NCBI GenBank assembly: GCA_023228645.1
Contig: JALOAT010000053.1
Span: forward strand, 1 to 27,279
Direction of reading: 5' to 3'
Source: Gammaproteobacteria bacterium
GTDB lineage: Bacteria; Pseudomonadota; Gammaproteobacteria; Thiohalomonadales; Thiohalomonadaceae
DNA length: 27,279 nt
Each line of letters opens with the position of its first letter. Within the stretch, counting starts at the first letter, position 1. This document shows, one piece after another, positions 22,736-27,279 of the stretch. A program made the translations under genes and the position numbers. Below the pieces are notes generated by a model. That model was not told the DNA's origin. It made no database searches and was given only the letters and a program-made list of their open reading frames with translations.

Positions 22736-22821
22736 CCGCAGGTCGCTTGTCCGCGCGGGCGCGATCCGTCACCATCGACGTCTGCCGGAACGGCGCGCGT
22801 CGCGCGTATTTGGAGGGGAGC

Positions 22822-23877
22822 ATGGACGATACAACTGCAAAACCGCTGCCGGCAAGGGTTCATCCGCTCGCCCGCGCGGTGACCACTGCGCTGCTTGCGG
22901 CCACGCTGGCCGGTTGCGCCGGGACGGGCGGGATGCGCAGCACCAACGCACTCGAACAGGCCCAGGCCGCCTACGCACGCGGTGACTACAACCGCGCCGC
23001 ACAACTGCTCGCGGTGCCGGCCATGCAGGGCGACACCGAGGCGCAATACGCCCTTGGCTATCTCTATTACTACGGCCGCGGCGTGCGCCAGGACCGTTAC
23101 CGCGCCGTGGCCTGGTTCCAGGATGCCTCGCGGCTCGGCCACCCCAAGGCGGCGCGCGCGCTCGCCATGGCCAACGAGCAACTGCGTTTTGCCGCCGTAC
23201 CGCCCGCCAGCGCCGCAACCGCCGCGGCGCTCAAGGACGAACGCATCATCATCAGCGAGATCGGTGCTGACGCCCCCGTTAGCACGGCGAGCGAGGCGCC
23301 TGTCGGTACCCGTGCGGCGGCAGTACCGCAGCCGCAGGTCGACGATGGACGCATCATCATCCGCCCCGAGCCGCAGGCCGCCGACGTAGCCCGGGCAGCC
23401 GCCGCCCCCGCGCAGGCCTTCACGGACCAGCGCGTCGTGATTACCGGCGCCGAGCCCGAGCCTGCATCTGACGAGCCCTTACCGGCGGCGCCGCGCGAGG
23501 GCGTCAGGCCCAATCCCGTGGAATCCCGCGAGGTGGTGATGCCCGGCCTCATCAAGGCCAAGGCCGGCGCACGCCTCAACGTGCCGGCGCCGCCGGAGGC
23601 GATACCGCGCTACACCCTACAGTTGCTGGGCAGCCGCAGCCGGGCGGACCTCGTCACCCTGGTGCGCCGCCATGGCCTCGACGAGGCGCAGGTCCAGTAC
23701 GTGGTCGGGGAGCATGCCGGCGGCCCCTGGTACCGGCTGTTCTACGGCGCGTTCGCGTCGGTGGGCGAGGCCAAGGCAGGCCTGAAGGCCTTGCCTGCGG
23801 ACCTGCACCGCCACAAGCCCTGGGTGCGTACGCTGCCTGCGGCCCAGCTCGCCGCTTACAGCATGCGGGAACTCTGA
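22822..23877 (+). CDS. Lipoprotein with Sel1/TPR repeats and C-terminal SPOR domain
   Basis: A 351-residue envelope protein. A signal sequence ends in the lipobox LAG-C with C32 as the lipidated residue. Residues about 44-115 contain Sel1-type helical repeats (GDTEAQYALGYLYYYGRGVRQD, noted here by its AQYALGYLYYYGRGV core). A long Ala/Pro-rich linker contains three related ERIIIS, GRIIIRPEP and QRVVITGAEP phrases, an internal short repeat. The C-terminal domain (about 285-351) is SPOR-like, with YTLQLLGSRSRADL and WYRLFYGAF. SPOR domains bind denuded peptidoglycan at division sites, so a cell-wall role is likely. The ATG at 22822 has a strong GGAGGGGAG site. It is convergent with the radical SAM gene. 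Confidence 0.85.
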   Translation: MDDTTAKPLPARVHPLARAVTTALLAATLAGCAGTGGMRSTNALEQAQAAYARGDYNRAAQLLAVPAMQGDTEAQYALGYLYYYGRGVRQDRYRAVAWFQDASRLGHPKAARALAMANEQLRFAAVPPASAATAAALKDERIIISEIGADAPVSTASEAPVGTRAAAVPQPQVDDGRIIIRPEPQAADVARAAAAPAQAFTDQRVVITGAEPEPASDEPLPAAPREGVRPNPVESREVVMPGLIKAKAGARLNVPAPPEAIPRYTLQLLGSRSRADLVTLVRRHGLDEAQVQYVVGEHAGGPWYRLFYGAFASVGEAKAGLKALPADLHRHKPWVRTLPAAQLAAYSMREL

Positions 23878-23885
23878 ACCCTTAT

Positions 23886-23932
23886 GGTTCGCCGCCAGGG
23901 TCGGCTCCTGCGGGGCTGGCGAAGGGCGAACC
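23886..23932. terminator. Hairpin between convergent genes
   Basis: GGTTCGCC (23886-23893) pairs with GGCGAACC (23925-23932) between the SPOR and radical SAM genes. It lacks a T-tract; a bidirectional terminator is possible. Confidence 0.4.
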
Positions 23933-23938
23933 TGCCGG

Positions 23939-25453
23939 TCAATCGCGCAAATGCCGCGCCTGGCGCTGCGGCGCCTGCATCTTGCGCCGTTCGGCCGCGG
24001 TGAGCCGCGCCAGGGCCGGGTGCAGGATGGCCGGACAACCCTTGGCACCGTGCACGGCGCAATCGCGGGCCAGTGCCTCCAGCAGCACGCCGTCATCGAG
24101 ACCCCGCTCCAGCAGATGCGCGTGCAGCAGCTCGAACAGGCGCGGCAGCGCAATGCGGCTGGTCTGCCTGGTGCGCGCGTAGAGCCAATCGCTGAAGGCC
24201 AGGAAATTGCCGAAGGCGTCATCACCGAGCAGCAGCGGCAGGGTGGTGGGGAAACGTCCGGAATTGCCGACCAGATCCCAATAGCGGGCGAAACGCGTGA
24301 GGCGCTGCATGGTGGGAAAGTCGATGCGATCGGTGGCGAGCACGCTGTAAGGCGGCTGCGGATCGAAGCGCAGGCCGTGGCTTTCGGTGTGGCGCGCGAC
24401 GGGCGCGCCGCGCAGGCGCTTGAGGATGCCCACCTGGATCTCGTGGGGACGCAGCGCCCACAGCCGGTTGAAGCCTGCTGTGAAACTGGCCAGGTCCTCG
24501 CCGGGCAAACCGATAATCAGGTCGGCGTGCAGGTGTGCGTGGGTGTGCTCGCGCAGCCAGCGCAGGTTGGCTTCACTGGCGGCATTGTCCTGTTTGCGGC
24601 TGATGAGCGCCTGCACCTCGGGATTGAAGGTCTGCACACCCACTTCCAGTTGCAGTGAGCCGGGCGGAAAGCGCGTCAGCCGTTCCTTGAGGCCGTCGGG
24701 CAGGTGATCCGGGATCACCTCGAAATGCAGGAACAGGCGTTCATCGAGCCGTTCGAGGAAGAAATCCAGGATACGCTGCGAGGCCTTCACGTTCAGGTTG
24801 AAGGTGCGGTCGACGAACTTGAACTGGCGCGCACCGCGTGCGTAGAGGCGCTCCATTTCCCCAAGGAAGCGATCCAGGTCGAAGGGCCAGGCGGTCTTGT
24901 CCAGTGCGGAGAGGCAGAACTCGCACTTGAAGGGACAGCCGCGCGAGGCCTCCACGTAGAGCAGCCGATGGGCCAGGTCCTCATCGGTGTATTCGTGGTA
25001 GGGCAGTTCCAGGGTCGTGAACGCCGGGGGCGCGGCCCGGATGATCTTCCCGGCCGGGCGTTCGCCCGCCAGAAGCTGCGCCGCCAATTCGGCAAAGGCC
25101 TTGTCGCCGTGGCCGGCGATGGCGTAGTCGGCCAACGCGACCAGCGGCTGCCCCTCCGCCTCGTGGCTCACCTCGGGTCCGCCGAGCACGATGACCACCT
25201 CGGGCGCAAGACGCTTGAGCAGCGCCACCAGGTGCGCCGTTTCCCGTGCATTCCAGATGTACACGCTGAGGCCGATGACCCGCGGCGCCTGGGCGAGCAG
25301 TTTCTCGGCGATCTCCACCGGACGCTGATCGATGGTGAACTCCATCAGGCGCGCCTCGGCGCGCAGCGGCCCCAAATTGGCGAGCAGATAACGCAGACCG
25401 AGCGAGGCGTGGATGAACTTGGCGTTGAGGGTGGCGAGCAGGACGCGGGACAT
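23939..25453 (-). CDS. B12-binding-domain radical SAM protein (DUF4080 type)
   Basis: A 504-residue cytoplasmic protein. The N-terminal domain (about 1-140) has the Rossmann-like layout of a cobalamin-binding domain, with VIGLSVYIWNA and VIVLGGPEVSHE. The radical SAM core follows, with the iron-sulfur motif CxxxCxxC at C173, C177 and C180 in RGCPFKCEFC. Further on are FVDRTFN, LEVGVQTFNPEVQ and ADLIIGLPGE, all typical of this class. The C-terminal 120 residues match the DUF4080 type found in this subgroup. Members may perform methylations or other radical chemistry; the substrate is unknown. It is divergent from the DUF938 methyltransferase gene, with starts 90 bases apart. Confidence 0.93.
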   Translation of the reverse strand: MSRVLLATLNAKFIHASLGLRYLLANLGPLRAEARLMEFTIDQRPVEIAEKLLAQAPRVIGLSVYIWNARETAHLVALLKRLAPEVVIVLGGPEVSHEAEGQPLVALADYAIAGHGDKAFAELAAQLLAGERPAGKIIRAAPPAFTTLELPYHEYTDEDLAHRLLYVEASRGCPFKCEFCLSALDKTAWPFDLDRFLGEMERLYARGARQFKFVDRTFNLNVKASQRILDFFLERLDERLFLHFEVIPDHLPDGLKERLTRFPPGSLQLEVGVQTFNPEVQALISRKQDNAASEANLRWLREHTHAHLHADLIIGLPGEDLASFTAGFNRLWALRPHEIQVGILKRLRGAPVARHTESHGLRFDPQPPYSVLATDRIDFPTMQRLTRFARYWDLVGNSGRFPTTLPLLLGDDAFGNFLAFSDWLYARTRQTSRIALPRLFELLHAHLLERGLDDGVLLEALARDCAVHGAKGCPAILHPALARLTAAERRKMQAPQRQARHLRD

Positions 25454-25543
25454 GGGGCGATTCTACAGGTTCGCCTTGCGCGTGCGGACCAGTGCGTTCG
25501 CCGGGATGTTTCCTCCGCGACCGGCTGTGCGAACATAACCCCC

Positions 25544-26140
25544 ATGAACCCGAAACCCTACGCCGAATCCTGCGATCAGAACCGCGAGCCCATCCTGGCC
25601 GTCCTCCGCGGCCTGTTCGCCGATCGCAAGGCGGTGCTCGAGATCGGCAGCGGCACCGGCCAGCACGCCGTCTATTTCGGCGCGCAGCTTCCATTTTTGC
25701 AGTGGTACACCAGTGATCGCTCGGAAAACCACGCCGGGATTCGCCTGTGGCTCGCCGAGGCGGGCCTTGCGAACGTGCATCCGCCCCTGGCGCTGGACGT
25801 CACCCAGACAGACTGGCCGGCGCCCGCCGTGGATGCGGTGTTTTCGGCCAACACCACGCACATCATGGACTGGCCGGCGGTCGAATCCCTGTTTGCCGGG
25901 CTCGGTCAGCTGCTGCCGGGTGGTGGTCTGTTCGCGCTGTACGGCCCGTTCAACTACGACGGCCGCTACACCAGCGAGAGCAACGCGCGCTTTGACGCCT
26001 GGCTCAAGCAGCGCGACCCGCGCAGCGGCATCCGCGACGTGGCCGATCTGAACGCCCTCGCCGATGCCGCCGGCCTCGCACTCCGTGACGACTTCGCCAT
26101 GCCGCAGAACAACCGGCTGCTGTGCTGGGAGCGTCGCTGA
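25544..26140 (+). CDS. DUF938 SAM-dependent methyltransferase-like protein
   Basis: A 198-residue cytoplasmic protein of the DUF938 family, which has the class I SAM methyltransferase fold. The family start KPYAESCDQNREPIL is present, then the SAM-binding motif LEIGSGTGQHAVYF (about 32-45). VFSANTTHIMDW (about 98-109) and YGPFNYDGRYTSESNARFD are also characteristic. The C-terminus ends in the family's MPQNNRLLCWER. The substrate is not known. The ATG at 25544 matches the family start. ArfB begins three bases after its stop, so the two are probably one transcription unit. Confidence 0.92.
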   Translation: MNPKPYAESCDQNREPILAVLRGLFADRKAVLEIGSGTGQHAVYFGAQLPFLQWYTSDRSENHAGIRLWLAEAGLANVHPPLALDVTQTDWPAPAVDAVFSANTTHIMDWPAVESLFAGLGQLLPGGGLFALYGPFNYDGRYTSESNARFDAWLKQRDPRSGIRDVADLNALADAAGLALRDDFAMPQNNRLLCWERR

Positions 26141-26143
26141 ACC

Positions 26144-26554
26144 ATGCAGATCTCACGCACCGTCACGCTGCCCGATGACGAGATCGAGCTCACCGCCATC
26201 CGCGCGCAGGGGGCCGGCGGGCAGAACGTGAACAAGGTGTCCAATGCGGTGCACCTGCGCTTCGACGTGGTGCGCTCATCCCTGCCCGAAGTCTACAAGG
26301 AACGCCTGCTGGCCTTGCAGGACCATCGCATCACCGGTGACGGCGTGGTGGTGATCAAGTCGCAGGAATTCCGCAGCCTGGAAAAGAACCGCGAGGCCGC
26401 CCTGGCGCGTTTGCAGACGCTCATCATGAGCGTGGCGACGACACCGAAGAAACGCCGTCCCACCAAGCCGACCCGCAGTTCTCAGCAGCGGCGCATGGAC
26501 AGCAAGACCAAACACGGTGCCACCAAGGCGCTGCGGCGCAAGCCCGTGGAGTGA
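26144..26554 (+). CDS. arfB: Alternative ribosome-rescue peptidyl-tRNA hydrolase ArfB
   Basis: ArfB (YaeJ) releases nascent chains from ribosomes stalled at the 3' end of broken mRNAs, acting as a backup to tmRNA. The protein has 136 residues, the usual length. The catalytic GGQ motif is at 25-27 in GAGGQNVNKVSNAVHLRF. The basic C-terminal tail that enters the empty mRNA channel is intact, rich in Lys and Arg from about residue 100. The ATG at 26144 is three bases after the DUF938 stop, and translation is probably coupled. Class II release factors also have the GGQ element, but they are much longer. Confidence 0.95.
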   Translation: MQISRTVTLPDDEIELTAIRAQGAGGQNVNKVSNAVHLRFDVVRSSLPEVYKERLLALQDHRITGDGVVVIKSQEFRSLEKNREAALARLQTLIMSVATTPKKRRPTKPTRSSQQRRMDSKTKHGATKALRRKPVE

Positions 26555-26571
26555 AAACCGCCCGCTCCGGC

Positions 26572-26602
26572 GTAGCCCGGGTGGGGCGAAGCGGAACCCG
26601 GG
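26572..26602. repeat. Single repeat unit (GTAGCCCGG family)
   Basis: GTAGCCCGGGTGGGGCGAAG followed by GGAACCCGGG forms an imperfect hairpin. It is related to the pair at 2645-2715 and begins 18 bases after arfB. Confidence 0.6.
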
Positions 26603-26650
26603 ATAGGCGGCTTGTGTTTGGCTTGGGTTATCTGAGGAAGCGCTTCGCGC

Positions 26651-26888
26651 GAAGATTGTTTTGACGGGGGATTCCGTCCCCCTACGCCGGGTTCCTTTTC
26701 TTTGAGCGGCCAAAGAAAAGGAACCAAAAGAAAGGCCGCCCGACTGGCTCGCCCCCTTCGGGGGTCCCCTGCGCTACTCAGCCAAGGCGGGGTCTGCACA
26801 CGGGCCATCCTGGCCCGAGCGCAGACGATGCGCCATCCCTGGCGCATCCCCTTCGGGCTGTTTCCGCCTTGGCCTCCGTTGCTCGGCG
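26651..26888 (+). repeat. Structured interspersed element, left copy
   Basis: A 238-base non-coding element made of nested hairpins. In order: GGGGGA/TCCCCC (26666-26671, 26677-26682); a 15-bp stem GGTTCCTTTTCTTTG (26690) with its complement (26711-26725); a CCCC-CTTCG-GGGG cap near 26753-26764; a closing helix GCCAAGGCGG/CCGCCTTGGC (26781-26790, 26864-26873). That helix encloses GTCTGC/GCAGAC with an inner GGGCCA-TCC-TGGCCC, and a 9-bp GATGCGCCA/TGGCGCATC stem. It ends in TGCTCGGCG. The same structure recurs inverted at 27041-27279. The open frames across it are repetitive artefacts. Confidence 0.85.
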
Positions 26889-27040
26889 AGCCAAACGGGG
26901 CTCCAAGACCGCTCGCTTTGTTCGCTCAAGAGGCGCTTCGCGCCAAAAAAAAGAAAACAGGAAGAAAAAAAACTGGAAGTACCGCGCGATGCATTTCGAG
27001 CGTCACGATATCGGACGGATTCTTCGAATCCCGTATACCG

Positions 27041-27279
27041 CGCCGAGCACCGGAGTCCGAATCGGATGAGGCCCGCAGGGGGCGCGCCATGGATGGCGCG
27101 CCGTCCACGCCGGGGCAGGATGCCCCGTCGTGGACCCCCGATTCGGACTCCGGAGCGCAGGGGACCGCCCGAAGGGCGGCGCGGGATTCGGGCGGCCTTT
27201 CTTTGGGGTACTTTTCTTTGGCCGCGCAAAGAAAAGTACCTCGTCGTAGGGGGGCGAAAACCCCCGTCAAATAATCTTC
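27041..27279 (-). repeat. Structured interspersed element, right copy (inverted)
   Basis: Read on the minus strand this is the same element as 26651-26888, of the same length. Helices: GGGGG/CCCCC; GGTACTTTTCTTTG with its complement (27207-27220, 27227-27240); CCGCCC/GGGCGG (27165-27179); a 16-bp perfect closing helix (27050-27065 with 27138-27153). That helix encloses GTCCACG/CGTGGAC, CGGGGCA/TGCCCCG and a 10-bp GGCGCGCCAT stem. Several helices differ in sequence from the left copy but keep their pairing. The window ends exactly at its outer boundary. The 152 bases between the copies are A-rich at the left, and I see nothing else in them. Confidence 0.85.

Noticed and set aside
24704..25543. 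Upstream extension of the DUF938 frame
   Set aside because: It is antisense to the radical SAM gene; the family start is at 25544.
26702..27274. Open frames on both strands across the terminal repeats
   Set aside because: They cross the two inverted structured elements, are Arg/Pro/Gly/Ser-rich without domains, and simply translate the repeat. I treat them as non-coding.

Overview
The window is high-GC bacterial chromosome with tightly packed, ordinary housekeeping and accessory genes on both strands. The gene set (ThiC, YajD, RhlE, UppP, RsuA, NnrS, YecA/UPF0149, DeaD, ArfB, YqaA, YchJ and a SPOR lipoprotein) and the many REP-type repeats point to a gammaproteobacterium, possibly near the Chromatiales or Xanthomonadales; that placement is inference. 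I see no tRNA or rRNA gene, CRISPR array, phage, or intact insertion sequence.

Layout. 1-772: 3' end of thiC and an HNH nuclease gene. 773-2607: repeats, then a promoter, a structured leader and the first rhlE. 2608-3161: a 0.55-kb gap holding a repeat pair and, on the minus strand, a convincing c-di-GMP-I (GEMM-I) riboswitch with a terminator but no recognisable gene behind it. 3162-5632: a YihY/BrkB membrane protein convergent with a diguanylate cyclase. 5788-8183: a yqaA gene broken by an amber codon, a DUF4126 membrane protein, a YchJ-like SEC-C protein, and a convergent AsmA-like protein. 8315-11436: a second rhlE with its own promoter and the same type of leader, then uppP and an alpha/beta hydrolase. 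11645-14099: a small DUF2892 membrane protein divergent from rsuA, then an NnrS gene behind an FNR/DNR-type site. 14200-17880: four minus-strand genes (DUF72, NYN-LOTUS, HAD-like, TauE/SafE). 18005-21640: LEA14-like lipoprotein, YecA-family protein, two REP pairs, and a DeaD-type helicase. 22018-26554: periplasmic rhodanese, Sel1/SPOR lipoprotein, B12-binding radical SAM protein, DUF938 methyltransferase, arfB. 26555-27279: no gene, but two copies of a highly structured element of about 238 nt in inverted orientation.

Themes. RNA metabolism is prominent: three DEAD-box helicases, an NYN-LOTUS protein, RsuA and ArfB. Cyclic-di-GMP appears twice: an active-looking diguanylate cyclase and a riboswitch about 1.7 kb from its 3' end. 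NnrS, the rhodanese, DUF2892 and TauE/SafE hint at nitric-oxide and sulfur chemistry.

Best leads for something undescribed are the covarying inverted elements at 26651-27279, the apparently orphan riboswitch at 2750-2886, and the shared covarying leader of the two rhlE genes.
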